Origin: Bradyrhizobium sp. CCBAU 53340 | GTDB taxonomy: Bacteria > Pseudomonadota > Alphaproteobacteria > Rhizobiales > Xanthobacteraceae | Assembly: GCF_015291645.1 (NCBI RefSeq) | Contig: NZ_CP030055.1 | Span: 3,162,001-3,226,000 of the forward strand | Length of the DNA stretch: 64,000 bases | Reading direction: 5' to 3' | Shown here: positions 43,945-53,246 of the stretch, piece after piece | Layout: every line of letters begins with the position of its first letter | How positions within the stretch are numbered: position 1 is the first letter of the stretch | The notes under the pieces: generated by a model | The model's input: only the letters and a program-made list of their open reading frames with translations | Databases searched by the model: none | Told to the model about the DNA's origin: nothing | Made by a program: the position numbers and the translations under genes

Positions 43945-46005
43945 ATGCTGACGGAAACCTTCATGGCTAAGCCGCCGTTTTCCCTGGAAGGCTACAAAAT
44001 TCCGGAGGCCGCGGATGCGGAGCAGGGACGGCCGTACGATGAACGGGAGACCAACAAGGCGTGGGAAAATTTCCTGACGTTCGGAGATGCAAAGGGCGAG
44101 AACGCTCTGGTGCGGGGCGTTATCGAAGAATCATGGCAACGCAGCATCAAGTCGGGAGTCAATGCACACTGCAGGGGCAGCAGCTTCGTGACTTCGCCGG
44201 ACGAGCTCTATGAGCTGCGTCTGAAGAACGATGATCTGCTAGGCTCCAGCGCCCACACCTTCCGCCGCGTTGCGGAAGTCCTTGGTGATGCGGCCACAAT
44301 GCTGGTCATCACCGACAGGAATGGCGTCGTGCTTGATGTCGGAGGCGATCAGCGGACGATCGATGCCGGGCATGATATTCGCCTCGAAGTCGGCGCCGCC
44401 TGGGGCGAGACGGTGACCGGCACCAACGGCATTGGCACAGCGCTCGTCACCGGAAAACCGGTTCACGTCCACGCCGCCGAACATTTTTCCGAGGGTATCA
44501 AAGCTTGGACTTGTGTCGGCAGTCCCATTCGCAGCCCGATCGACGGCAGCATCATCGGGATCATTGACTTTTCCGGACCACAGGCGATCTTTCACCGCCA
44601 CAACATTGCACTGGCGGTGATTGCCGCCAATCACATCGAGCTTGCGCTCTCGGAGAAGATTCGGCTTGAAAGAATACGGCTGCTCGAGGCCAGCATTTCT
44701 CGAATGCCGGGAATGGGCAGCGCTGACGGTGTCGTGATCCTTGATCGTTTCGGTCGGGTCATCCACCACAACGATATGGCTCGGGTTCGCTGGCAACGGA
44801 TCGCGGAGTCCATCGACCTGGGCATCGGAAATCGGATACTTCCGAGCCAGGATGGTCGTTTGGCTAAAGATCTGACCAATGGCCTGCCCGAGGGACTACG
44901 TGAACAACGGATCGAGCCGCTGCTGGTCGATGGTGTTGTCCAGGGGGCTATGCTCGTGCTTGCAGCAAGGCCGCGAGCAAGTTCTGCCAGCGCCCAAGTC
45001 TCGCCGATAGCGCGCGCAGCGCTCACCTTTGCTAAAGAAGCGATTGTCGGATGTAGCGAAGCACTGGCGCAGGCGGTCGAGAAAGTCGAGCGGGCGGCGC
45101 TCGGCCGGACGGCTGTCTTACTCGAGGGCGAGACCGGAGTTGGCAAGGAATTGTTTGCTCGTCTCGTTCACGCTGGAGGCCAGAAGACTGGCAAGGAGCC
45201 CTTCGTCGCGTTCAATTGCGGCGCGGTCTCCAAGGAGCTTCTTGGCGGCGAATTGTTCGGGCATGCCCCGGGCGCATACACGGGCGCCACGCGAGAAGGA
45301 AAGCCCGGCAGGTTTGAGTTTGCCAATGGCGGCGTGCTCAGCCTCGACGAAATCGGTGAGATGCCGCTGGATCTGCAACCATACTTGCTGCGGGTGCTGG
45401 AAGAGCGAGCGGTGTACCGGCTCGGTGACAACAAACCGCGTCCCGTGGACGTCCGGCTCGTGGCGTCAACCAATCGGAATTTGAAGCAGGAGGTAGCGGA
45501 GGGACGTTTTCGCAAAGATCTGTATTTCCGGATCGGCGTCGTCAAGATCACCATCCCGCCGCTTCGGGAGCGCCTCGGCGATGTCGAGGTCCTGATCGAC
45601 CACTTCAACCGACAATTTGCGGAAAGCTATGGCACACAACCTCTACGTTTCGAGGCAGCCGCAATGGAATTGATGCGGCGCTATAGCTGGCCGGGCAACG
45701 TCCGCGAATTGCGCAATCTAATCGAGAATCTCGTGCTCATGACCCTCACCGGGGTGGTGACCCCGAGGGACTTGCCGGAGGACTTCGTCGAAGCGGCGGC
45801 GCAGCAGCCGTCGATGCCGTTGCCGAGTGGTCATCGCTCGACGCCAGAAAACGACGAGGTGGCGCGCTTCGATGAAGTGGAGCGTCGCGCCATCGAGAGG
45901 GCCGTCGCCAACGCCGGCGGCAATATTGCCGCCGCGGCCGAGAAGCTAGGGCTTTCGCGTGCCACGCTATATCGGAAACTGCATCAATATCGCTCGCGGA
46001 CCTGA
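43945..46005 (+). CDS. Sigma-54-dependent activator, AcoR type
   Basis: The 686 residues hold an N-terminal helical part, a GAF-like sensor (about 105-235, with 'GTNGIGTALVTGKPVHVHAAEH'), an AAA+ domain (Walker A 'GETGVGKE' at 395-402, 'GAYTGA' loop at 443-448 that contacts sigma-54, Walker B 'VLSLDEIGEM') and a Fis-type HTH at the C-terminus ('NIAAAAEKLGLSRATLYRKL'). The functional Tyr variant of the GAFTGA loop is known in the family. It most likely activates the sigma-54 promoters before adh and prmA in response to an alkane-derived alcohol or ketone. ATG 43963 is an alternative start. Confidence 0.92.
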   Translation: MLTETFMAKPPFSLEGYKIPEAADAEQGRPYDERETNKAWENFLTFGDAKGENALVRGVIEESWQRSIKSGVNAHCRGSSFVTSPDELYELRLKNDDLLGSSAHTFRRVAEVLGDAATMLVITDRNGVVLDVGGDQRTIDAGHDIRLEVGAAWGETVTGTNGIGTALVTGKPVHVHAAEHFSEGIKAWTCVGSPIRSPIDGSIIGIIDFSGPQAIFHRHNIALAVIAANHIELALSEKIRLERIRLLEASISRMPGMGSADGVVILDRFGRVIHHNDMARVRWQRIAESIDLGIGNRILPSQDGRLAKDLTNGLPEGLREQRIEPLLVDGVVQGAMLVLAARPRASSASAQVSPIARAALTFAKEAIVGCSEALAQAVEKVERAALGRTAVLLEGETGVGKELFARLVHAGGQKTGKEPFVAFNCGAVSKELLGGELFGHAPGAYTGATREGKPGRFEFANGGVLSLDEIGEMPLDLQPYLLRVLEERAVYRLGDNKPRPVDVRLVASTNRNLKQEVAEGRFRKDLYFRIGVVKITIPPLRERLGDVEVLIDHFNRQFAESYGTQPLRFEAAAMELMRRYSWPGNVRELRNLIENLVLMTLTGVVTPRDLPEDFVEAAAQQPSMPLPSGHRSTPENDEVARFDEVERRAIERAVANAGGNIAAAAEKLGLSRATLYRKLHQYRSRT

Positions 46006-46019
46006 GGACACGATCGTTC

Positions 46020-46469
46020 ATGGCGATGGTCTGGGACGGACAAAAAGAAGGAGGTGGGGCTGCTGCTGCTGCGGAGGTTGCCTCGCAAATACTGTCACGT
46101 GCAGACCGCGACGTGACTTTCATGATGCACCTGGTTGGCGAAAGCCAAAATCTGCTGGTCAGGCATTTCGTAGTGTTCATCGAGACTGAACTTGCGAAGC
46201 GCGGCGCCAGTTACGGCGCCCATCCGCTATTGCGCCCTTTCATCGAGACGCACGCACGCGAACTTTCCAATTTCGTTCTGCAGGGCATCGGACTACGGCT
46301 TCAGTTTGGTTTGCAGGCGCTCGAGGCTATGGCGGGCGATCCGATGCGGTTGCTGAGGGTCGATCTATGGGACCCGCTGCAATCTCATGTCAATGATGCG
46401 CAGCGCCACTTTGTATCTGGTGTTGGTGGCTTGCAGCGGATCCTGGTTCAGATCGAGGCCGGCGCATGA
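46020..46469 (+). CDS. Helical hypothetical protein
   Basis: The 149-residue protein has an Ala/Gly-rich start followed by long amphipathic helices ('FMMHLVGESQNLLVRHFVVF', 'LSNFVLQGIGLRLQFGLQAL'). It has no signal, Cys motif or membrane span. The shape is reminiscent of phasins or other surface-coating helical proteins, but no conserved motif supports a name. The next frame starts inside its stop (ATGA), so the pair is coupled. Confidence 0.55.
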   Translation: MAMVWDGQKEGGGAAAAAEVASQILSRADRDVTFMMHLVGESQNLLVRHFVVFIETELAKRGASYGAHPLLRPFIETHARELSNFVLQGIGLRLQFGLQALEAMAGDPMRLLRVDLWDPLQSHVNDAQRHFVSGVGGLQRILVQIEAGA

Positions 46470-46773
46470 GCGCCGGTTCGATGACGGCTCTCCAAATGCT
46501 GGCCCAGCGCTTGCAGATCGTTCAGGAGATGTCGGCCGTCCAATCGCGCACTCTACTCAACCGTCAGCTTGGCGGCGGTGCGGAATTCGAGATTGAAGGC
46601 TCGAGCAAAAGATCGCGGCCTCCGGCTGTTCGCCTGACCGCCGCAGGGCCCTCGCGGATGCGCGCGAGCGCTTACGAAGGGCAAATGCCGAGATGGCGGA
46701 ATGCGATGCCCATTGCGCTGTGCTGGAGCAGCGCCTTGAGGAATTAGACAGGTGTATTGCCGCCAGTAAATAA
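46466..46773 (+). pseudogene. Small coiled-coil protein with one frameshift
   Basis: The frame begins 'MSAGSMTALQMLAQRLQIVQ' and would close at 46747 with a non-helical end. Moving one base lower near 46595-46600 gives a coherent heptad helix ('RRALADARERLRRANAEMAE', 'CAVLEQRLEELDRC') ending at 46773. The restored protein of about 102 residues would be a complete coiled coil. One lost base explains the break. It is either a real lesion, a base-call error or, less likely, a programmed shift. Function unknown. Confidence 0.55.
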
Positions 46774-46798
46774 GACGATCCGAACCGTGAGGCGACCG

Positions 46799-47932
46799 AT
46801 GGATACGATGGACGCAGAAGCCCCGACGCTCTATGATTTGCTTGGGCGGCACTGGACGGTAGGTGCGGGCGTAACGAATACCGCGTTTGATCCCGCGGGA
46901 CGGTGTGTCGCGTTTGCGCTGGCCGATGGCGCTGTGGCGATAGCTCCTGTGGCCGACGTCGAGCCGCCGCAAGATCGCTGCCGCGTGGAACTGGATATGG
47001 GGCGGACGACGATTTCACCTCGACAGAAACCAGTGCCACCATTGACGAAGGTGATCATCAGCGACGGCCCGCTCCGTCTCGCTCCGATTGGGACATCGGA
47101 ATTCGTCACCAGTGACCACGGCCGCTTGCTTTGCATTTCGGCGTCCGGCGTCACACGGGCGGTATCGAACAACGCGGCGCCTGTCGATTTTATTGCCCCC
47201 GTACCGGGCGGTGGTATCCTGACTGCTTCCGGAGGGTCGATCCTTTTTTACGATTCCAAGGGTGAGGTTGTCTGGCTGCAGGAGCGGATTGGTGGGCGTG
47301 CCTCGGCGATTGCGGCATCATCGGATGGTCTCAGCTTCGCGATCGGGGCCGACGGTCGTCTGTTCGTTCGAACGTTCGGCCCACGGCCAGAGCCGGCCAC
47401 TTCGTTCGAGGTGGGACCTGTCTCTGCGTTGTCGTGGAGTCCCGATGGAAGCTGGTTAGCTGCGTCAGTGATCGAAGCGGGCGTTGTCTTGGTGCGCCTT
47501 GCAGACGCGAAGATCATCAGGATTCCCACATATCCCGCAGCCGTCGCATCTCTTTCGTGGAGCGCGGACTCCCGTATCCTTGCCACGAGCGGAGCCTATC
47601 GGACAATTGCATGGGACGTTTCTAGGCTTGACGACCACAGCGAGCAACCGACGAACCTCGCCACCGGCCGTGCCCGGTTCGTGCTCGTTGAAGCCGTAGA
47701 TTTCCATCCGCAGGGTAGATTGGTCGCGGCGGGGTATGCCGACGGTCTGGTCGTTGTTGCTAAGGTTGGACGGTCCGACGAATTGGTCGTCAGGCGGCCA
47801 GGTGGAGGCGCCGTTCATGGCCTGCGTTGGTCCGCCAACGGCCAACATCTGGCACTCGGAACGACTGAGGGCGAGGCAGCGATCGTGACGTTCCCGCCGC
47901 ATGTCTTCAAACAGCTTCCCATTCGAGTATGA
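46799..47932 (+). CDS. WD40-repeat protein
   Basis: From ATG 46799 the 377 residues contain repeated WD40-like blades: 'NTAFDPAGRCVAFALADGAV', 'SALSWSPDGSWLAASVIEAG', 'VASLSWSADSRILATSGAYR', 'AVDFHPQGRLVAAGYADGLV' and 'HGLRWSANGQHLALGTTEGE'. It has no signal peptide. WD40 propellers are scaffolds, so it may organise the neighbouring helical and coiled-coil proteins. No enzymatic role is suggested. Confidence 0.8.
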   Translation: MDTMDAEAPTLYDLLGRHWTVGAGVTNTAFDPAGRCVAFALADGAVAIAPVADVEPPQDRCRVELDMGRTTISPRQKPVPPLTKVIISDGPLRLAPIGTSEFVTSDHGRLLCISASGVTRAVSNNAAPVDFIAPVPGGGILTASGGSILFYDSKGEVVWLQERIGGRASAIAASSDGLSFAIGADGRLFVRTFGPRPEPATSFEVGPVSALSWSPDGSWLAASVIEAGVVLVRLADAKIIRIPTYPAAVASLSWSADSRILATSGAYRTIAWDVSRLDDHSEQPTNLATGRARFVLVEAVDFHPQGRLVAAGYADGLVVVAKVGRSDELVVRRPGGGAVHGLRWSANGQHLALGTTEGEAAIVTFPPHVFKQLPIRV

Positions 47933-47967
47933 ATACGGATGAAACGAAATCACGAGGAGAAATAACT

Positions 47968-48150
47968 ATGTCGACCGATCGCTCCGTCAGTGAAACCGAA
48001 AGTAAAGATCGATTCTTTGTAGAGTTGGCCGAACTATCCGAACGCATGGTCGCTGCGCACGGAAAGGACTTCTCGATGGGTGCATTGGTGCTGGCCGCGA
48101 GGTTTATCGCCGAGAACAAGCCGTTTGAGCGAAGCGCGGCGACACAGTAA
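47968..48150 (+). CDS. Small hypothetical protein, 60 residues
   Basis: ATG 47968 is preceded by GAGGAGAAATAACT, a strong ribosome site that settles the start; the frame above overlaps the WD40 gene. The acidic, helical protein ('RFFVELAELSERMVAAHGKD', 'GALVLAARFIAENKPF') is of unknown family. Good signals and its place in a same-strand series support it as real. Confidence 0.65.
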   Translation: MSTDRSVSETESKDRFFVELAELSERMVAAHGKDFSMGALVLAARFIAENKPFERSAATQ

Positions 48151-48201
48151 GAGTCGGTGCGGTTCAGGTGAATTTGTCGATAGAGTTTGCGGGGGAATGG
48201 T

Positions 48202-49488
48202 ATGTTGAAGCGACTTTTTCGGAACGACGAGCTTCTTCACAAGGCTGAATGGCTCGAGACGCTTTCGCTTTATTCGGGCATCGGATTGTGGGACGCGATC
48301 CTTCACGAGGGAGACGCTATGCATCCCGACGCGCGCTGGACTTGGTCGAGCGAATTCCGCCGATTGTGCGGGTATAAGACCGAGGTCGAATTCCCCAACG
48401 TCGTGCAATCGTGGTCGGACCGCCTTCATCCCGACGACGCCCCAGCGACGTTTGCCGCGTTCGGTTCGACATGCCAGACGGGCGTCGGCTATGACGTAAA
48501 GTACCGCCTGAAAGTAAAAGACGGAAGCTACCGCTGGTTTCGAGCGACAGGTGGAGTCGTGCTCGATGAGAAAGGAAAACCGCGGCGCGCTTGTGGATCG
48601 TTGGTTGACATTCACGAGTTGATGACAGCAGAAGCCGAGAAGAAAGCTCTTATCAACAACCTGGCCAACGATTTTGAGAGTGCAATCGGCAAAGTCATCG
48701 AGACGGTTCCTTCAGCCTCAACTGAACTCGAGAGTTCGGCAAACAAGCTAAGCAGGACTGCCGAACGGTCGCAAGAGATAACTACGACCGTCGGTACCGC
48801 CTCCGAGGCGGCTTCTACGAACGTGCAGTCCGTTGCATCAGCGACCGAGCAACTTTCCTCATCCGTTAGGGAAATCAGCCGACAGGTGCAGGAAGCTGCT
48901 CGCATTGCCAACGAGGCCGTCAATCAGGCGCGAAAGACCAACGACCGCGTCAGCGAGCTCTCTAAAGCGGCTGCACGCATCGGTGACGTCGTTGAGCTCA
49001 TTAATTCAATCGCGGGACAGACTAATTTGTTGGCCTTGAACGCCACCATCGAGGCGGCGCGGGCGGGCGAAGCCGGCCGTGGCTTCGCGGTCGTGGCGTC
49101 CGAAGTGAAGGCCCTGGCAGAGCAGACGGCGAAAGCTACTGGAGAAATCAGCCAGCAGATCGGCGGGATCCAGGCCGCGACACAGGAATCAGTCAGTGCA
49201 ATAGGTGAGATCAGCGGTACGATCGAGAAGCTGGCGGAGATTTCGTCGACCATCGCCGCGGCTGTCGAACAGCAGGGTGCCGCGACGCAAGAGATTGCAC
49301 GCAACGTTCAGCAAGCTGCAAGCGGTACCCAACAGGTGTCCACGAACATCATGGGCGTGAGGCGTGAGGCCACTGAAACTGGTGTGGCTTCTTCCCAAGT
49401 GTTGACCTCGGCACGGTCCCTGTCGAGCGAGAGTGGCCGGCTGAGGGACGAGGTGAGCCGATTTCTCAAGACGGTACGTGCTTCATGA
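48202..49488 (+). CDS. Soluble PAS-domain methyl-accepting chemotaxis protein
   Basis: The start ATG 48202 follows GCGGGGGAATGGT, giving 428 residues. A PAS_3-type sensor occupies about residues 20-140 ('[16 protein letters not shown]', '[15 protein letters not shown]', '[17 protein letters not shown]'). A cytoplasmic signalling domain follows, with the conserved tip '[20 protein letters not shown]'. There is no membrane segment, so it senses a cytosolic cue, perhaps a redox state or a metabolite. Being downstream of the alkane-oxidation island, it may drive energy taxis to its substrates; that is inference. Confidence 0.9.
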   Translation: MLKRLFRNDELLHKAEWLETLSLYSGIGLWDAILHEGDAMHPDARWTWSSEFRRLCGYKTEVEFPNVVQSWSDRLHPDDAPATFAAFGSTCQTGVGYDVKYRLKVKDGSYRWFRATGGVVLDEKGKPRRACGSLVDIHELMTAEAEKKALINNLANDFESAIGKVIETVPSASTELESSANKLSRTAERSQEITTTVGTASEAASTNVQSVASATEQLSSSVREISRQVQEAARIANEAVNQARKTNDRVSELSKAAARIGDVVELINSIAGQTNLLALNATIEAARAGEAGRGFAVVASEVKALAEQTAKATGEISQQIGGIQAATQESVSAIGEISGTIEKLAEISSTIAAAVEQQGAATQEIARNVQQAASGTQQVSTNIMGVRREATETGVASSQVLTSARSLSSESGRLRDEVSRFLKTVRAS

Positions 49489-49507
49489 CGTAAATGCGAA
49501 AATTTCG

Positions 49508-49528
49508 AGGAGCTTTTCGACACCTCCT
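49508..49528 (+). terminator. Weak terminator after the chemoreceptor
   Basis: AGGAG and CTCCT form a 5-base stem with an 11-base loop, followed by TTT. It is 20 bases after the chemoreceptor stop. The short stem makes it doubtful. Confidence 0.3.
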
Positions 49529-49973
49529 TTTGGCGCAGCACAGTCTTTCGAGATCAAAAAGCTCATCGCAGGTTAGAACGTAAAAAGGCAGGCCAGAAAC
49601 TATCGGTTTGGTGACCAGGCCGGTTATCCGAGATGGGGCGTCAAGGACGTCATCTGCGCATTGAGCAATACTAGATCTAATCGTCACCTCGATGAGTTGG
49701 CAGCTAGGACGGGTGGCTGGAACGCACGATTGATGGTCTTACCAAATGAGAGATGCGCGCGACCGGAGACGGTTTCGAGAGCTGATGCGTCCACCGCCGG
49801 ACTAAGACGGATGAAGGGTGTAGTTGGACGAAGAGCGCCATAGAGAGGCCGGCCATCATTCAACTACGCATGGGGCGCCGCATCTCGGCACCATCGCGCC
49901 GTGGTTGAGAAGCGAGGCGCTGTCTAGCGACGATCGGCGACCGATCATAGAAGTAGCCCAATTTCTAGCGTTG

Positions 49974-49996
49974 CGCCATAAGAATTCGTTATGGCG
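49974..49996. promoter_or_regulatory. Inverted repeat CGCCATAA-N7-TTATGGCG
   Basis: Perfect 8-base arms flank GAATTCG, about 145 bases before the Liv-type binding-protein gene. It is suited to a dimeric repressor or activator. It could equally mark the end of an upstream transcript. Confidence 0.4.
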
Positions 49997-50138
49997 GCAG
50001 ACCGCAGTCATGCTTCCCCCGGCCATAGCCGCAAATCTATTTTTTACCGTCGACCGCGGCAAAAAAGTCTAAGAGCAAGATCGCAAAAGCGGCGACGTGG
50101 TCAGGCGCATTCATTTGCAGCAGCAACGGAGCGGGGAA

Positions 50139-51323
50139 ATGACGATTGAGTTGAGCCGACGGGGATTTTGCATCGGGACCGCCCTGATTGGACTACAGTC
50201 CGCTTCCTCCATCGCCTTCGCCCGAACTGAGGATGGTACGGTCAAGCTCGGCCTCGTCGCGCCGATGAGTGGGCCGAATGCCAGGTATGGCGCTTTCTCG
50301 CTGCGCGGTGCCGAGATGGCGGCGAAAGAGATCAACGCCGCCGGAGGCGTCGGCAGCCGCAAGATCAACGTCATGCCCGCGGACAGCCAGGGGACGCCGG
50401 TCGAGGGCGTTTCGGCGACGCGTCGCCTGATCGACCAGAACCAGGTCGACTACATCATCGGCGACGTCTCGAGCTCGGTCACGCTGGCCATGCAGCCGGT
50501 CGCCGAGGACGCAGGTGTCCTGCTCCTCAATGCAGCGTCGTCCAACCCGATGATCACCTATAAGGCCGGCGTTGGCGGCTTCAAATGGACGTTCCGCAAC
50601 TATCCGACTGACGAGAACCGCGCACTGATCGTGCTGCAATACGCCGCCGAGAAGAAGGGCTTTACGAAATACGCCGTTCTCTCGGTCGATACCGACTATG
50701 GGCGCGCGGCCATTACCTTCACCAAAAAGTATCTGCCCCGCTTCAACAGCCAGATCCTGACCGAGGATTACTATAAGGAAGGCGAGGTCGACTTCCGCAG
50801 CGTGCTCTCCAAGATCCGCGATTCCGGCGCCCAGGCCATCATCATGTATGGCAATGCAGATTCGACGCCCATCGTCGGTCGCCAGATGATCGAGGTCGGG
50901 ATCGCCGGCAAAATTCCGCTGATCGGCAACGCCGAGTTCAATACGGCAAGCTCGATCAAGGCGGCGCCGAAGGCGCTCGAAGGCGCCATCGAGGCGGCGG
51001 CCTGGCTTCCGGCTTACGACTCCCCGAAGAGCAAGGCGTTCGTGGAGAAGTTCATCGCCGAGTACGGCGAGGCGCCGAACAATCACGCCTATGTGCATTG
51101 GGAGACGGTGCACCTGCTGGCCAAGGCGATCGAGCAAGCCCAGAGCATCGACCGCGACAAGGTCCGCGCCGCGCTCTCCGCAATCCACTACGAAAGCGCA
51201 GTTGGCGAGGTGACGTTCGACGATCACAACCAGGCCCGCTTGCCGATGATCCTGCTGGAAATCGAGCACGGCAAGCCCGCCATCAAGGGAGCTTACTCGG
51301 CTGAGATCGACTATCCGAAGTAA
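50139..51323 (+). CDS. Liv-type ABC substrate-binding protein
   Basis: ATG 50139 follows GCGGGGAA and begins a Tat-like leader ('LSRRGFCIGTALIGL') ending near residue 29; total 394 residues. The fold is that of LivK/AmiC-type proteins ('VKLGLVAPMSGPNARYGAFS', 'TDYGRAAITFTKKYLP'). Two permeases and two ATPases follow, so the uptake system is complete. Substrates in this family include branched-chain amino acids, amides, urea and aromatic acids; the companion hydantoinase and aminotransferase genes hint at an amide or amino acid. Confidence 0.9.
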   Translation: MTIELSRRGFCIGTALIGLQSASSIAFARTEDGTVKLGLVAPMSGPNARYGAFSLRGAEMAAKEINAAGGVGSRKINVMPADSQGTPVEGVSATRRLIDQNQVDYIIGDVSSSVTLAMQPVAEDAGVLLLNAASSNPMITYKAGVGGFKWTFRNYPTDENRALIVLQYAAEKKGFTKYAVLSVDTDYGRAAITFTKKYLPRFNSQILTEDYYKEGEVDFRSVLSKIRDSGAQAIIMYGNADSTPIVGRQMIEVGIAGKIPLIGNAEFNTASSIKAAPKALEGAIEAAAWLPAYDSPKSKAFVEKFIAEYGEAPNNHAYVHWETVHLLAKAIEQAQSIDRDKVRAALSAIHYESAVGEVTFDDHNQARLPMILLEIEHGKPAIKGAYSAEIDYPK

Positions 51324-51343
51324 GACGGCACAACGGGGCTCAC

Positions 51344-52216
51344 ATGTTCTACACGGTCATCGAGCAGGTCGTTAACGGCATCGTATCCGGATCAGTCTAC
51401 GCGATCGTTGCCGTCGGTATGACGATGATCTTCGGCGTGCTGCGCGCCATCAATTTCGCTCACGGCGAATACTACATGCTGGGGACCTTCGGCGCCTGGT
51501 TCGCGATCGACTATTTCGATCTGCCCTATCCGGTGGCGATCGTGATCGGTGTGGTGGCGACGGCCTTGATCGCGGTCGTCGTCGGTAACCTCGTGATGCA
51601 GCGGATCGTGGGAGCCCCGGCCGAGGCGGGCGTTCTTGCGACCCTCGGCGTTTCTCTGATCCTCCAGAACACCATCATTCTGGTGTTCGGCGGCAGCTAC
51701 AAGTTCTTCTCCGGCGGCTATATCGAGCCGGTCACGCTGTTTGGCTTCACGCTGGCCGAGCAGCGCATCCTCATCATCATCGTCGGCCTCATCGTGTTCG
51801 TCGGCCTCGAGCTGATGGTCACCTACAGCCGGATGGGCAAGGCGATGCGCGCGGTCTCGCAGAATATCGAGTGCTGCGCGGTGGTCGGCATCGACGTCCG
51901 CCATATTGCGCTGTGGACCTTCATCCTCGGCGCCGGCCTTGCGGCGCTGTCGGGCGTGCTGACTGCGCCCGTCAACGTCAGCGTCTACGGCGGCATGGGC
52001 GAGCTCATCACCTTCAAGACGCTGCCGATCATCATCATGGGCGGGCTTGGCAACGTCCGCGGCACCTTCGTCGCGGCGATGATCCTCGGCATCGCCGAGA
52101 GCCTGGTCGCGACCTATGTTGGCTTGCAGTTCCGAGACACCGTCGGCTTTGCGACCCTGATGCTGGTGCTGATGTGGCGTCCGCACGGGCTGTTCTCCGC
52201 GCAGGCGCGCTTCTGA
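51344..52216 (+). CDS. Liv-type ABC transporter permease (LivH)
   Basis: The 290-residue protein has about eight membrane helices and typical LivH features: 'VVNGIVSGSVYAIVAVGMTM', 'GVLRAINFAHGEYYMLG', 'GKAMRAVSQNIECCAVVGID' and 'PIIIMGGLGNVRGTF'. It forms the channel with LivM in the inner membrane. It is 20 bases after the binding protein gene. Confidence 0.92.
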   Translation: MFYTVIEQVVNGIVSGSVYAIVAVGMTMIFGVLRAINFAHGEYYMLGTFGAWFAIDYFDLPYPVAIVIGVVATALIAVVVGNLVMQRIVGAPAEAGVLATLGVSLILQNTIILVFGGSYKFFSGGYIEPVTLFGFTLAEQRILIIIVGLIVFVGLELMVTYSRMGKAMRAVSQNIECCAVVGIDVRHIALWTFILGAGLAALSGVLTAPVNVSVYGGMGELITFKTLPIIIMGGLGNVRGTFVAAMILGIAESLVATYVGLQFRDTVGFATLMLVLMWRPHGLFSAQARF

Positions 52217-52259
52217 TCGCCGGGATGTGACATTGACCGAGATTGTCCGAGATCAGACC

Positions 52260-53246
52260 ATGACACCGGCAGAAAGTCCGATCGCCAAGACGGGACCGGA
52301 CCTGCGCATCCCGTTCGGCCTTGCGCTGGCGGCGCTGGCCTGCGTCGCGCCGCTGTTCCTCGGGACCTATCCGCTGCACGCGATCATCATTGCGCTGATC
52401 TTCCTGCTGCCGGCGCATGGTCTCAACCTGCTGCTCGGCTACACCGGGCTGCTGTCGCTGGCGCAAGCGGCGTTCTTCGGCATCGGAGCCTATGCCTCGG
52501 CGCTGCTGGCCGTGCATGTCGTCACGCCGTTCTATCTGAATTTCCTCGCCGCCGGCCTTGTGACGGGTGCGATCGCGTTGCCGCTCGGCATTCCCGCGCT
52601 GCGGTTGCGCTCGACATCCTTCGTGATGTGCACCCTCGGCTTCGTCATCATCGGGCAGGCGATCGCCAAAAACTGGATCAGCCTGACGCGCGGCGACATG
52701 GGCCTGGCGGCGATACCGAAGCCTTACTTTGCGCTGGGGCCGGCCTCGTTCACGGTATCCGGCACCGTCGGCTTCTACTATCTGGTGCTCGCGATCGCGG
52801 CGCTGGCGACGCTGGTCGTTTATTTGATCGTGCGTTCGCCGGCCGGCCGCAACATGATCGCCATTCGCGAGAACGAGACGCTGGCGGAATCCGTCGGCAT
52901 CCCCACGTGGCACTACAAACTGATCGTCTTCATGATCAGCGCCGTTTTTGCCGGGCTCGGCGGCAGTCTTTATGCCCACTACCTCACTGTGGTGAGCCCG
53001 CTAACTTTCCAGATGTATTATTCGACCACGATGCTGATCATCGTGCTCGGCGGCGGGGCAGGGACCATCTCAGGCGTCATCTTCGGAAGCCTGCTGTTCG
53101 TCGGCCTCACCGAAGCCCTGCGCGTCGCGCCGGAACTGCGCATGATCGCCTACGGCTTCTTCCTGCTCGCCCTCGTATTCTACTTCCCGAACGGCTTCGC
53201 ACCGCTGATCGGCCGTTTCTGGTCATTCCTCGAGAGGCGCAAATGA
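52260..53246 (+). CDS. Liv-type ABC transporter permease (LivM)
   Basis: I prefer ATG 52260, giving 328 residues with a short tail before the first helix; GTG 52227 lies only 10 bases after livH and has its purine run too close. Family marks include 'LLGYTGLLSLAQAAFFGIGA', 'TSFVMCTLGFVIIGQAIAKNW' and 'IRENETLAESVGI'. Its stop overlaps the ATG of the LivG gene. It pairs with LivH. Confidence 0.9.
   Translation: MTPAESPIAKTGPDLRIPFGLALAALACVAPLFLGTYPLHAIIIALIFLLPAHGLNLLLGYTGLLSLAQAAFFGIGAYASALLAVHVVTPFYLNFLAAGLVTGAIALPLGIPALRLRSTSFVMCTLGFVIIGQAIAKNWISLTRGDMGLAAIPKPYFALGPASFTVSGTVGFYYLVLAIAALATLVVYLIVRSPAGRNMIAIRENETLAESVGIPTWHYKLIVFMISAVFAGLGGSLYAHYLTVVSPLTFQMYYSTTMLIIVLGGGAGTISGVIFGSLLFVGLTEALRVAPELRMIAYGFFLLALVFYFPNGFAPLIGRFWSFLERRK

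Larger units (their letters stand above)
49489..50138. other. Interval before Liv operon, no gene recognised
   Basis: A weak terminator-like hairpin lies at the left, and an inverted repeat with 8-base arms at 49974-49996. Short open frames show no family traits. It should contain the promoter of the Liv-type transporter operon. Confidence 0.4.

Noticed and set aside
46020..46469. Phasin
   Set aside because: The helical profile is suggestive, but no phasin motif could be recognised, so it is left hypothetical.
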